Shown piece after piece: positions 14,201 to 27,191 of a stretch of 64,000 nucleotides of DNA. The notes under the pieces are model-generated. The model was given only the letters and a program-made list of their open reading frames with translations, did no database searches and had not been told where the DNA came from. A program made the position numbers and the translations under genes. Source of the DNA: Erythrophleum ivorense. Its lineage: Eukaryota > Streptophyta > Magnoliopsida > Fabales > Fabaceae. Each line of letters opens with the position of its first letter. Position 1 is the stretch's first letter. The DNA is taken from NCBI GenBank assembly GCA_026724425.1, contig JAIUCV010001286.1:1-64000 (forward strand). Direction: 5' to 3'.

Positions 14201-16362
14201 AAAAAATATATCAAATACAAACTGCTTCTTTTTTAACATAGTTTTTATTAAGCTCCATTTGACCCAAAAAAAAATTCAAGATGAGCATTAATCCACATCA
14301 AATTTCAAACGGGCCCTTTGTACCTTTCATGGAAAATAAGTCTACATAAAAAGATATTAAACTACATTATTCATGCACCACCAAAACATTGGGAAAGAAA
14401 TATATCATTTAGATTTTACCTCTTTTTGGTCCAATTGTGTCCAAGCCCTATTTGGTATGTGTCTAAGTCAAGTTCGATGCATGTTTGAGCTTAAAAAAAT
14501 TATGATCTTTTTTTTCCTGTTATAACAAGTTTGCACTCGCGCTGGACATATGTCGACAATATGTTATGAAAGTGTTTTTAACACATCGTATCTGAATACA
14601 AGAGAATCCATATAAACAAAGATACTTTTGAGTTAGAGAATTTTAATATTACATGAAAAAAGACCTAGTCTTGCATATATAAACATGTTTCCATAGTAAT
14701 TACAGCTTTAAATCCTAAAGCTGCTCGGAGAAAATATATTCTGTTTTCTGCTACACAAGTTGATGAAAGTGGAAGCTGGAACTTTACACAAATTGACGAG
14801 CAGAAAACAAACAAGTACTCTTTTTTGGACGAATTCTGCTAGGAATTTATATCAAGCAATTTCATAAATAATATGTTCTGCACATAATTACAAAGACGAC
14901 AGTGATATTTATGCGTAGCTATACCCATGTACAAAAGAAACTCCATGGAAAATTTGGACTCATTCCATAGTATAAGCCAAACCCATTTGTCTTCTTGCTC
15001 TCTAAATATTCTGATCCACCTATAGATACTCCGTCATTAGATCCTCTTAATATGAGCTAATGCAAGCACTTTTTCCCCCCCTTTGAATCCTCTTTGGTCC
15101 AAGAATTTTGATTTCTAATCACTTCATTCTTCCCACGAGTTTACCTAACAAAGAATGTAAAATCATATCCATTTTATCCTTTTTGTGAATTCTTCCTCTC
15201 CCTCATTTCATAGAGTCTTCTGTAATGTTTTTTTTTTAGGCAAGTAATACCTACAGGGGCATTTTTAACCAAAATTAATCAATGTGTGTCAATACATCGA
15301 ATATTGATGGAAGGTGGGAATATTGCCACCAACTGAGTTAAAAGGCGGCGAAGAGACTCATCCGTGGTGGTTTTAGGGGGGCAATGAGCAGCAGCCACAA
15401 GGTGATCAATTACCACTGTTGAAAATTTAAAGTAGTGTGCGTGGAGAAAAAAAAATAATTGAAAAATCAATGTTCTGTTATTTTATTTTAGAATTAAAAT
15501 TGTCTATTTATAAACTTATAAATAATTAAAATATAAAAATAAGGAGTAACTAAACGTAAAAAAGCATAAAAATTAATTACTATTTGATGTAATTAAAAAT
15601 TAGATAAAATTCTAAATTTTTAACTAATAAATTAACTAAAAAAATTTTATAAAAATTAATTGTAATAATTTTGAATCACAAATTAGATAAAATTTTAAAT
15701 TTTTAGCCAACAAACTAATTAAAAAGATTCTGTAAAAATTAATTGCAATAATTTTAAATCACATTTCTAACATTATCACCATTGTCACTGTCATCATTAT
15801 CACTACTATCACTGTCAAAAGAATTAAAGATTTTGCGGAGTTAGTAGGTCTTTTCTATGAATAATTAATTCTCTCAACTATCTATTTTTTGAGTAAATTA
15901 CATTCATTTCTCTTAAAGTTTTTAAAATATACAGACTTCCATTATTTTTAATTTCACTTACCTAAAACTTATTGTGAAGTTTATAAAACCTACACACATG
16001 CAGAAATTATGTTGAAGCATTAGTTGACCTTTCGGTGATTTGTGTGGAATTGAATTAGGCTATTGCAAGTTTTTGGGAAGAAAAATACACTTAGTGTTAG
16101 GAGAATACTAGTTAACAATTTTGTTATTTGACGAATGAACTTTAGCTCAAGTATTGGAGTCGTCTTTGACATTGAAGAGTTCAAGTTTAAATCTCAATAA
16201 AAGTCAAATTAACTGGAAAAAAAATAATTGAAAATAAAGAGTTTAAATATAAACTTTGAAACTTCAGGGAAGGCAAATATAATTTACTCCTGGTTCTTTC
16301 AGTGTATTAACGTTAATGCTTGATTAATGATTTGAAGTTAATCATATCTTCTTGCAAAGCAG
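11203..16362. other. Intergenic region between AMY3 and the AP2 relic
   Basis: The first few hundred bases after the AMY3 stop are presumably its 3' UTR. No poly(A) signal is assigned. The rest is AT-rich, with an 11-base G run at 11861-11871 and a MITE-like element at about 13434-14318. Short open frames at 11569-11784, 12392-12601, 12679-12899 and 15279-15470 show no recognisable domain and no plausible gene structure. I looked here for the missing first exon of the AP2 gene (a YRGVTR-encoding stretch) and did not find it. Confidence 0.6.
13434..14318. mobile_element. MITE-like element (degraded)
   Basis: The left end carries TGTTTGGCTAAGCTTATTT followed by TTCAAAAGTACTTG. In reverse complement the right side carries TCAAATGGAGCTTAATAAAA and then GAAAAGTACTTTT, with a GGGCCCGTTTGAAA end near 14318. 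The TGTTTGG/AAGCTTA/AAAGTACTT signature is typical of plant terminal-inverted-repeat MITEs. The interior is AT-rich and non-coding. No target duplication was established. Confidence 0.45.
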
Positions 16363-18908
16363 ACATAGATGGACAGGGAGATATGAAGCTCATTTATGGG
16401 ACAAAGGGACTTGGAATCCAACTCAGAAGAAGAAAGGGAAACAAGGTACAATAGGTTGAACACTTCATCTGCCTCATTTTCATTGGCTTATGATGTTCTT
16501 GTTCTTTTTCTTTGTTTGGCTTATCTTGATTTCTCACACCTTGTTCATTTTATTGTGCTTTGCAAATTTGGATTTCTTAGCTGGTATTGAGCAGTTTATT
16601 TGGGTAAGTACTTGATCTGTTTGCTTCCTACAATTTCTTCTCATAGACTTGGAAATTGACCTTTAGGGGTTGACTTATTGAACAGGGGCTTATATTGATG
16701 AAGAAGCTGCTGCCAGAGCATATGATTTGGCTGCACTCAAGTACTGGGGAACTTCTACCTTCATAAACTTCCCTGTATGGTTATCATGCATAAACTGAAT
16801 GAGCTCTATTTGATTTTGAGAAACTCTAAATAGATTCAATTTATAAAGAATTTGTAAATTAAACAAATTATGAATAGACATATAAATATGTCAAATACAT
16901 ATTTTAATAGCCGACATTTAACATGCTTATATGTGTCTCTTTTTGATTGACTTTGTCTAATAATTTTTATCCACATGATCTACTTAAGAATTTAAAAATA
17001 GTTAGATAGACTAGTTTTATAAAAAATAGATTAATTAGTTAATCATAAAAATATATATAGATATGTCGAGGTGAATTCTACTAAAAAAGTGTGCCTGATA
17101 TATTTGTTTATCTTTTTATAATTAATTCAGTTTACTTATCTTTAGTAGACTAAGTCTATTTAAATATTTTTAGTAATCACAGGTTATACCACTAATGCCT
17201 TGTAAATTTATATGCTAGCATGACATATTTGTAGGTATCTAATTATGAGAAAGAGATTGAGATAATGAAAACTATGAAAAAAGAAGAATATCTTGCTTCT
17301 TTGAGAATGAAATCCCATTTCTTAAAGACCTGCTGCCCTTGAGACTTTTTAGTATGTTACTAGTGCTATATAATATATATCATTCTTTTACATTTTGCTG
17401 GAGAAGCAGTGGTTTTTCCAGAGGTGTATCAAAGTATAGAGGAGTAGCAAGGTGAACCATTTTCCAATTTATGCTGTTAGACTCAAGCTTTTGTTGCTAA
17501 CAAGTAAATTTTTAATGCTGAGGTTATAATTCAGAAATTTGACTGCAGACATCATCACAATGGAAGATGGGAAGCAAGGAAGGGAGAGTGTTTGGCAACA
17601 AGTATCTCTACCTTGGGACTTGCGAGTTTTACGATCTTATTTATTATTATTTTTTAAAATTACTTTGATAAACATAATTTAATTCTTATTTTGCATTTCT
17701 TACTCTGTGATCAAATCTCAATTTCAATGATTTTTAAAATTAAAAAAAAATTAAAAAAAAAGATAGGGAAAAACAATCAAATGATTCTTATAAATAGTGA
17801 GGTTCTCCTGGTAAACTCAATCCATCAAATATATACTTAACATGCATATATGTATATTTGATTTGATCCATTTATCTTTAGTAGACAGAGCCTATCTTAG
17901 AATTTTCATAAATAATTAACTGAGAAAAAAATGGAAATAAGAGATAATCTTAAGTAGACTTAGTTTATTTTTTGAGGGATGATAAACTTATCAGGCTCAA
18001 ATTCTCAGTACTTTGAAGTTGCAAGATGAATAGAAACTGTCTTATAAATGGTCATCTTGCAGGTTCACAGGAAGAGGCTGCTCGTGCATATGATATAGCA
18101 GCAATAGAATACAGAGGCATGAACGCAGTAACAAACTTTGACTTGAGCACCTATGGTAGATGGCTAAGACTAGAAGCCCTTTCTACTGCTTCTCAGGAAC
18201 AAAACCCAAACCCAGATTTTCACCATCTCATGACAAATCCTAACCTCCCCCAAACCAGAGGAATCACTGAGGTCTCAATGGATCAATATTTTAATTATTT
18301 TATTATTTATAATAATTATGAATTTGTAATTATTTAATTAATAAATTAGAAATTAGTTTTATTTTGATTTGTTTAGATAATTATTGACTATATTCCAAAA
18401 TAACTATATTTTGTAAGAATTTTATTCAGGTTACAATTCTGTAGCCTACATGTTTATAAATAGGACTGCTGGACCATTGTTTATTCACCACTTTCTTATT
18501 TATTAAATATGTCAAAGTTATTCACTTAAGTTCAAAGAGTACTCTAAAAGTTCCCAATTGGTTCTACACCTGGTATCCAATTTCAATCACAATCCAAAGA
18601 AGCAAGACATTCCTCAGCATATGACCCCTTTAAGTCATAGTAGGGCCAAGTCATCATCTTCTCCAACAGCATTATGGCTTCTCCTGAAATCCTCAGTGTT
18701 CAGAGAGCTAATGCAGAAAAATCTGAATCATGGAAAAGGGAAAGAAGATGAATTGGAAAACCCACGAGAAGACAGTGATGGGTTTTCTTACTTATGCTCG
18801 TCCAACGGCAGTAGATTACCAAACTTACAGTCACCAGAAGAGAAAGCATTGCCACTGTATTATAGAACGGGGCAATCTCTGCGTAATGGGTGCTTCGAAC
18901 GTGTGTAA
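16363..18908 (+). pseudogene. AP2/ERF transcription factor relic (WRI1-related, double AP2 domain)
   Basis: Related to euAP2/WRI1-like DNA-binding transcription factors (closest by eye to the Arabidopsis At2g41710/At1g16060 type). Recognisable pieces: 16363-16445 (HRWTGRYEAHLWDKGTWNPT), a 9-nt mini-exon 16595-16603 that completes VYLG as in WRI1 genes, 16686-16774 (EEAAARAYDLAALKYWG), 17235 to about 17306 (NYEKEIEIM), 17404-17451 (SGFSRGVSKYRGVAR), 17549 to about 17621 (HHHNGRWEAR then RVFGNKYLYLGT), 18063-18271 (QEEAARAYDIAAIEYRG), and 18540-18908 (SSSPTALWLLLKSSVFREL and stop). Damage: no upstream exon with the start and YRGVTR; no GT donor after EEYLASLR; a 1-nt frameshift inside the second AP2 domain near 17578; and the donor after YLYLGT reads GC with nearby missing bases. 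Long stretches are still well conserved, so decay is recent or some breaks are sequence errors. Confidence 0.72.
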
Positions 18909-19943
18909 CTTTGTATATTTTTTGGTGGTTAAAAACGTAGTTGAGTGAACCTCCTCTCTTTGCGCAGTTGTAGATGTAGAATAATCGCTCAATTGCTCAT
19001 GCTTAGACCTTGTCGATTCATGATAAGAAAGAACTGGAGGACTAACTCTCTCTTTTAGGGTCTCATTCTATCTGAACTAATTTGTATTAATCTTGTGAGA
19101 ATAGGGATGGTTGAATTGTAAGGAGAACATATTGGTACATGCAAAGAAAGAAAGATAGGCTTGCTATTTCTAAAGCCATTTTCATCACATAAAACCCGTT
19201 TCTGAAATTGTTAAACTGAATTGACAATTTGATAAAGCTCAAAAAGTCTATACCATTTTCGCTTTTTCCACAATCAGAAACATTTTTGTTAGTTCAATTA
19301 TCTTATATGAAATTGCATTAATAATTTGGAAAACATGGTCACCTTTGCACACGAAAAACGAAAAGGAATAAGGAAACTGGAAAACGAATGCAACAATTAG
19401 CGGTAACAAGGTGAGTAAGTACCTTCTAACGCATCAATGTTTGTTTAGCCCCACGAAAAAACTATTCTACAACGAACAAAAATGTGAAAACCTTGGTAAA
19501 TTAGTAATTATATCTACAACTGAATCCCGAGAACCAATAAGCATTCTTTTCCGCTCAATTTATTTCCAATTAACATAAGCAACAGTTCAGTTTATTCTCA
19601 AGTAATAAAAGCAAGAACTACATCTAAAAGAAGATTGGCATCAGCTTTTGCCTCTTGGCAGCACCAGACAACATCAAACTCCCTTGACAGCAAAATTTAA
19701 TTTTTTAAAATTATGTACAAACTCATGGAATCACAATTCAATGGCTTGAATATATAAACTCAAGTAGTCTCCATTGATACTGGTTTTAGTTTCACTTTGA
19801 GCATGAGAGATCACAACAGATCGGACAATTATGTCACCAGCAACTAAGCCGCCAGATTACCATTGTATTGAGTAAATACAGGGAGGCAAAGGAAGAATTG
19901 CCTTTTGAAATCTAGGCTATACTATCTTTTCAAAACCTTGTCA
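18909..19943. other. Tail-to-tail intergenic region
   Basis: Lies between the end of the AP2 relic (+) and the end of the DUF1664 gene (-). It probably holds both 3' UTRs. No open frame, repeat or RNA gene was recognised. Confidence 0.5.
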
Positions 19944-22900
19944 TCAGCACCTGGTTGAACCAGCCCTATAAAAATAAAACGAAACAAGGTCAATATTAAA
20001 AAAACATACAGCAGATATAAACACAATCAACAAAGGAAAGGACACAGCAACAATCAATTAGAGGTATCAAAATGGGCTAGGCCTACCACCACTGTAAATG
20101 AGGCAGGTTGGGCCGGCATATCACCAGCCCAGTGGGGCCAGGCCGGTGGAGTTCTATCCCCCCCCCCAAAAAAAAAAAAACAACCAATCTTATATTTTGA
20201 TATTTTATATAAATATTATTCAACCACACATGTAAATAGAGTAAGATAAGAAAAATATATCTCACTCATCCATTTATCACAATTCCCAACTCAGAGTGAG
20301 ATCTCATCTTGGAAAAGGGGGGACAAATGTCCCTGATATCAAGTATGACAGTCTTTAAATCAAGTCTCATTACCATTTTTGTGAATAAGAGCTAAGCCGA
20401 GGACGATGTGCCCTCCCTACAGACTCATTATGTTGGCCTCAGAGATGTGGTATGTTACTAGCAGTCCTATCATTGGAACTGACAGCAGACTCCCCGTCCC
20501 TCAGCTTTCTAACATTATTGAGAGACAAAATGACTCTTATCAGACATTTCTCTGTCAAGCTTACTTTTTGTTACATAAGCATATTTTGTGGCTAATTTTC
20601 AGCCCAAAACGGAAGCCCAATAGCTGAATAATTGTCATGCAAGATTATTATCTGACTAGGCGCCTTGCATATTTTAAGATGTTTCTAGTAAAGGAAAACA
20701 CAGGAAGAAAACACTGCTTATCTCGTCCAATGACAAACACTATTATTAATTATTAATTTCCAATTCCTGTATTAATTATTAATCTCACTTGATGAAATTG
20801 CCTTTCTGTAAAAGGAAAAAAGATAAAAGAAAAAAAAAAAAAGAAAAAACCAACCTACTAAACAAGGGAAAAGAAAAGTCAAAATCAAGGGGGAAAAAAT
20901 AATTAAAATAACAAAGCCCTCAATCACCTTGAGTATGATCAAAAGACCCTAATAACACCAGAGGCAACTGGCAAGTACTAATGCCAAAAGACTCTCACAT
21001 ATGGAAGTAAAACTTAGCATGGAAATTGATCCCTAAAGATTCAGCCATTCCGCTCCAACTAAACACAACACCATCGTACAACTAATATAATTTTTTTTCA
21101 AAAAAAGTGAAGCATGATAGATGATTAATTGATACCATATATCTGCAACAAACATTGATCAATCAAATAGGGCATAAAAGTGATCTGCATTATAACCTCA
21201 TAAGGTCTTCATTATGAATCTGACAACATCCTTATAGGACTCCCAATAGAAATGCCCAGAAAATCCATGACAATCATATAGAAATGGCTTTTGATAAGGA
21301 GTAGCTCCTTCTAACACCAACCTTAACGGTGTTAGACCATTTCAAACAACTAAATTACTAAAAATCCAAAAAAGCCCATACAGTGAAAGGCAGGAAGGTC
21401 AAAATTTTAACTCCGATCCAAATCATGTTCATAGAAGGCCTTCCACTGCTACAGAGTAATGATAGACATCATAAGTCCACTTCATGTAAGGCTTGAACTT
21501 GGAACATGTGTGCTCTTTTATGTGAGGCAGGAGAAATTTTAATGGGAAAAAGGTTAGGTTATTGATCATGCAGCTGTGTAGCGTGTAGCACCTTCATTTT
21601 ATCTTTTATATGTCTTTCCATTACTTTTTTTCTCAAGTTACTTTGTTTCTGCTGGTAAAGATTGGACTTATTTTATGGCCTAGGACTTGCTATTATCTAG
21701 GCCCTCTTTCCAGTTTAAAGGGATTTTGAGCCACTAACAGAATTATTGAGCCAGAGCCTACCTAGCAGCTGAATCGGATCAACCCCTCTTTTGGTTGTGT
21801 CTTAGAATCTAGATCTCTTCGGGCCATTCTATTGCCTCCAAATATCTTGAGTGCTAAAGATTTATTCTAGGGCTCCAATCCTATTTCATTACGTTTTTTT
21901 CATGCAGATAACAATGCATATTAACAAAAGATTTAACACAAACCAAGCAACATTCAAGCATTAGAAGATAAAGCAATATTTGTTAACAAATAACAAGACA
22001 TCAGAGGCAACTACAGTGATGGCAATTGGTCATTCTTCAATCTTTCCTATAGCTTGTGTGTGGAATAAGGGACCCAACAAAACTGATGGAAGCATGACTA
22101 GATTGCCCAAAAGGCCAAAACAAATTACATGCTTCAAGAGGGGAGAGATTAAAAAGAGAAGGGGGGTCAGAGCACCAAAATCAAACCTCAATAACATCCT
22201 TCGCTGCTGCTCTGGCTTGTCCATACCATCTTGCATAATAACATCTGAAGCTGAGCGGTCTATTCCAAAAGACAAGCTGTCAATGTCTTTCAAGCCCTGC
22301 AAGTCAAAACAGGATCATATAGCATATTCTAAGAAATCTCATATTACAAAAGCATCAGGATACCTAGCAGATTGAAGTAAATAACATCTTATGCTCCCTA
22401 GAAATGCATGAGAGACTAGAGACACTGCATTACTGGGAAGCAAGTATGGCTGTTCCAACAACAAAAATAAAATACTGAAGTCTCCACTATAGAAATAACT
22501 TAAAACCATTGCTTTTATGCTGGAAAACTAAGTGAAATGAGCGGAACTAAGCTTCGCTGTAGAGACAGTATAAGTATTATTTTCATTGCAATATAGTTAA
22601 ACAAATCTGGAACGACAGATAGAAATAATGGTTTTAAAACACAATTACAAATGACAGAAAAACTCAGTTTCTCAGCAGGAAAAAAAATAATAAATAAATA
22701 ATAAGTACAAGATTGGGGGGGGGGGGTAACCTTGAGATTTGGAGTTCCAGAGCATGGAAGCAAACCAGGGGATTTCCCAGGAAGTTTTAGCTGATCCTGC
22801 TATATATTTACCATATTACGTCAGATGATAATCTCTAAAAGAAAAACCAAGACATAAAATTAACTGTTAAACCACTAACATAATAAGCAAAGATATCATT

Positions 22901-25900
22901 CATTGCAACTTAAGAGAAGAAAGCTCTATATGTAAGGTCTCTAAATTCATCTAGGTTACAAGAACAACTGAAGTAAGAATTGCAAGTCCCAACCTGCAAA
23001 AATTCAGGCATTTTCCTGGATTTTCCATGTACAAAGTCAATGAGGTACGCCAAACCATGATTTGCATAATCCTGCAACCACACTATTTTATCAGTATTTC
23101 CTTTAGGAGGCACAATGCAAAAGTGACCGTCTAAGTACCAAGATCAGTCATACATATCAGTAATTGGCCCCCAAAAAAAAAAAGGTCATGCATACCAATA
23201 ATTCTACATGAGAGGCCCTTAATATTTGTACTCCTCACAGTAACTTATTAAGCATAATAAGTACATATCTTTTCAACATAAAAATAATTTTGTACTAACA
23301 ATTATTAATCTCCAACTCTTTTTTTTTTCAAAAACAGAAGAAGAGGATTCATTAAAAAGAGAATAGAGTAAGTGCAAAGAAAGAAGAATAGGATATCCTC
23401 CCCAACAAAGAGACCCCCAAAAATAAATAATCAGAGCAAGCAAAGCTCATAATAAAGCACTCTAATGCAAGTCTAACATGAAAAAAAACCCTTAAGAGGC
23501 CATAAAGACAATTCAAACCCATTACAGATGAAGGGACAACACAATGAGTACAAGAGATAGTTTTACCTGCTTCCAACTCAATGTAGCTAATCTTCCATCC
23601 TGAAAAGGAATAATTGCACAGAGTAAGAATGATTCAAGAAAAGGAAGACTGGTAGTGTTTTATTTATCAATTGATAATTTAAGATTTCTTATTCTTAGGG
23701 TACATGGATGCCAGCTAAAGCAGAGAACAACCCAAAATCAAGCGAGCCAATACATAAGATTTGTTTCTGAAAGCAGAAAAAGAGAGCTCACAAAACTTAA
23801 AGCTGCTCCTTTTTTTGGGGGGGGGGGGGGAGATGAATAAATGGCAAAGTAAGAAAAAAATTTGTGGCAACTAGATCTTGTTCAAAGAAAAAGAAAAAGA
23901 AAATAAAGCATACCAATGTTTCCACTGTTTGTTGCAAGATACCCAAGTCATCATGGAAATTAGTAATAGTATTTCGAACTCCAGCAACCTGTTTAACAGG
24001 TGTAACGATGTTAATAAGGTGGATCATATTTTTTCTCATAAGTTTATCCCACAGACAAATGTAACCCAAATCAATTCAATGGTTATAAATCATATAAATA
24101 AATACAAATCAATATGATATTGCCAGACTTCACTTTCAGATTCTGTTTATCCTACAATGAAAAATTACTTATTACAAGCAAGATGGGTATTTATACATCT
24201 AACCTATCTTTAATCTTTAATGCTTCTAAAATGCAGGGGAAAAAAAGAATCAGCAATCTGAATAAAGTAACTAAGTTGAAGGCTATCAGGTTTTGAAGTT
24301 ATATATTCTAGGGTGTATAATAGAAGAAAAATGTTTCTGCATTTACAAGATTCTTTTATGATCAGAAAATTGAAGTGTATGAGGCCAAAGGGGTAGATGC
24401 AAATTTTAAATTTTTAATTGCTAGATTTGCAACACACAATTATTATAACAGGGGTTTAAGGTAGATGGGAGAAGAAAGGTAGTAGGAGCAAGCAGTAAGG
24501 AGTTGTAAACATGGAGAAAGCAGTTGGTCTTCTGAACAATGAAATTAATTATCCTGCAGTTCTACTGCTGTAAACAGAAACAAACAACAACCCTACACAG
24601 TCCAGAGAGAGGGAGAGGGAGGGAGGAAGGGATGTTGCTTAAAATTTAGAGCACCTGATATTCCACCATCAGCCATGACCTTAAATGTTTTTAGTATATT
24701 GACTGGAATATAAGGCAACATGATAGGCATTGATTATAGCCATGGGCTGATCAAAAAGACCTAATGTAATGTTCTGCTGCCCTACTAGTACCAGGTATTT
24801 ACTATATGTTCACTTAATATGGATATTGCACAGGGTCAACACACAGAAAGACATAATTTTTCAAAGTCAAGAACTTAAAAAGACATGACCGTAGTCCACA
24901 GTGCAATAGTAGGTACTGGTGCATGTGTGTATGTCTAAGTCAGCAAATACATCGGTCGCCTCTAAATCTATTTTGACTATATATATCTATCTAAGCATGT
25001 TTACAATCATGAACATCTATACATGACATTGTGTCAAAGGACATACATCATCCTTAATTGAACGTGCCAACTCATTCTGCTTGAGCATTTTATCATCCAA
25101 ATTTTGAATCCTCTGCGTCAAATGCTTCTTGGCATCCTGCAAACAAAATAATTGAAAGGAAATTAAAAGATAAGCCAATTATGAGTATTACAAAAATTAC
25201 ATAATTTCCATGGTAAGACAAAGCTGCTTTGTATCCTTGCAAGTTTACATGTATAAAGATGGTGGGATAAAAATTTTCAGACCAACCATGGGTAATGATG
25301 GTGGCATATGTGAATTAAATATCTGCACACACTGACCAACAACAATTGTATTCAGTGCTTTATGAATATTAGTCCAATCTGTCTCAAACTCCTTAACCTC
25401 ATAGTTATACGAATACACATATTCTCAAAGTAATTGTCAGCAGCATTTCAGTACAAGTGAAACAATCACATGTTCAAAACTTACTACTGCATGTTTGGAT
25501 GTGCCTAACTAATAAAAATATTTAAAAAAATAAAATTCAACCCCAATGCAGTAGAGGGACACTTACAGCAATGACATCTGAGGCATGCTGCAGCTTTTTT
25601 GTCAGATCTAAGACAGCTTTTTCCATATTACGTTTTGTCACATACATAAGATCTGAGAAAGAAAGGCCCTGATATTGGAAAAAAGAAAACGAAAAAGATC
25701 ACTAAACCAAATCACAATAGATCAGAAATAATGAAACAGATAAATCATTTAGAAGAATTCTAAGGTTATCAAATAACAGTTAAACTCTTAAGAGAAATTT
25801 TTGAAACACCAAAGAATGCAAAAAGAAAAATAAAATGTAAACAATAAGCCAATGTAGCTAATTAAAGAACCCGCATATGTCTAGTTGTTCCATACCTTCC

Positions 25901-27191
25901 ACCACATGTAACCATAACCTAGAGCACCCAAGGTAGCCGCTGGAACCACGAGGGATGATAAATTACCTGCAAAAAAGGATGAACGCATTGAAAGCAGTCA
26001 AAACTCAAAAGACAAAATCCACCCCCCCCCCAAAAAAAAAAGGGAAAAAAAAACTCCATAGTCAAAAGGTAAAATGAAGTGGAATTTGCTCCATGCAATA
26101 AATCAATGCATGTTAAGCTTTAAGATAACCTGTAAAGAAGTTATGCATCTCTACAAGTAGAATGCAGAAGAACATGAAAACAAACGACAGAATCTAAGGC
26201 AGTGGCCAGAATAGATGGTAGAATATACCAATTTGTCCAGAACTCCCATTCAGTACAGTGATCGGCTTGCTTGCAGTTAATTGTCGAACCTCATTTGCTA
26301 AACGACGCACCTAGAATAAAGTCAAGCTATAGTATCATAACAATAAATTTAAATATTTTGTTCAGTGTCAAATGCATTTTGGAAACAAAGATATGACATT
26401 CAATTAGTGCATAGATATATATTTTTTTTTCACTACCTGAGCAGCAATGGCATCAGCATATTCATTGTCACCGTCAGATTGATCCCCAGATTTTTCCCAT
26501 CCCTTTACCAGCGACTACAAATAAAAATGAATAATAATCGATTAGGAGAGGAACAATCAAGATACCGGAAAAATTGTAATCGGGCTTCTCAATCCTCAAA
26601 TCTGGGGAACACAGGAACATACAGAAGTTAAGTTCATAATTTATCAAGCAGGACTGCAGGAGAAAACACACATTGACTATTTACATACATATTTAGATCA
26701 TTACGAGTCAACTCCGATTATGTGGGAACCCAACAATAATCACTTTTTACATCGATCATTAATTAGAATAAAGTCAAAAACGACTCTTTAGAAAACCAAT
26801 CATGCCCACCTCCACCAAATTAGGTTTCTCCTCAATTCCAACTATGTCATATAAACTAAATAACTGGGAAGAGTTAAGTTTCTAAATTTTTATGAATGGG
26901 GATTTTAAGAGAAAAATAAAAAGTAAAACCGCATCTTTAGCAGCATGAATGCAGTCGAATTTGATCAAGCGACAGAAAGTAGCAGTGACTATTACCTGAA
27001 GCTCGCCAATCAAGTCCGACAATTTACCGTTCTTCACAAGGATCGTGCCAGTGTATCCTGAACACAGCAAAATTCAGATCAAGAAAGCTGGTTCGAACTT
27101 CGTCAGCTAATGAAAGAGAGAAAGAGAAAGTAGTACCAGCCCCAGCTATGATAAGGATCTTCGAAAACCCAATTCCGGATTGCATAGCCAT
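19944..27191 (-). CDS. DUF1664 family protein (membrane-anchored coiled-coil protein of unknown function)
   Basis: Thirteen exons on the minus strand: 27137-27191, 26996-27057, 26437-26514, 26229-26310, 25896-25966, 25567-25668, 25047-25136, 23914-23988, 23567-23599, 22994-23071, 22731-22796, 22187-22296, 19944-19965. All phases join with GT/AG ends, giving 924 nt and 307 aa, the usual size for plant DUF1664 proteins. The N-terminus (MAMQSGIGFSKILIIAGAG, then YTGTILVKNGKLSDLIGELQ) is the family hallmark. Hydrophobic segments lie at about residues 10-25 and 96-115 (LVVPAATLGALGYGYMWW). A charged, probably coiled-coil stretch (about 120-205) follows, then a polar tail. The last coding exon is only 22 nt (ending RAGSTRC), after a 2.2 kb intron, and is the least certain junction. 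Function and location are unknown; two hydrophobic segments suggest an organellar or other membrane. The start was chosen at the first ATG of the MAMQ motif. Confidence 0.9.
20158..20180. repeat. Poly(C)/poly(A) homopolymer junction in DUF1664 intron 12
   Basis: Ten C residues (20158-20167) followed by thirteen A residues. It directly follows a short segment (about 20064-20152) rich in GGCC/GGGCC words that resembles the end of a degraded repeat. In the sense (minus) strand it reads poly(T) then poly(G). Confidence 0.7.

Noticed and set aside
15279..15470. 63-codon minus-strand frame upstream of the AP2 relic
   Set aside because: Considered as a possible small gene or AP2 first exon, but it is on the wrong strand and has no AP2 motif.
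22030..22302. 90-codon minus-strand frame as a separate protein
   Set aside because: It is exon 12 of the DUF1664 gene read through its donor into intron 12.
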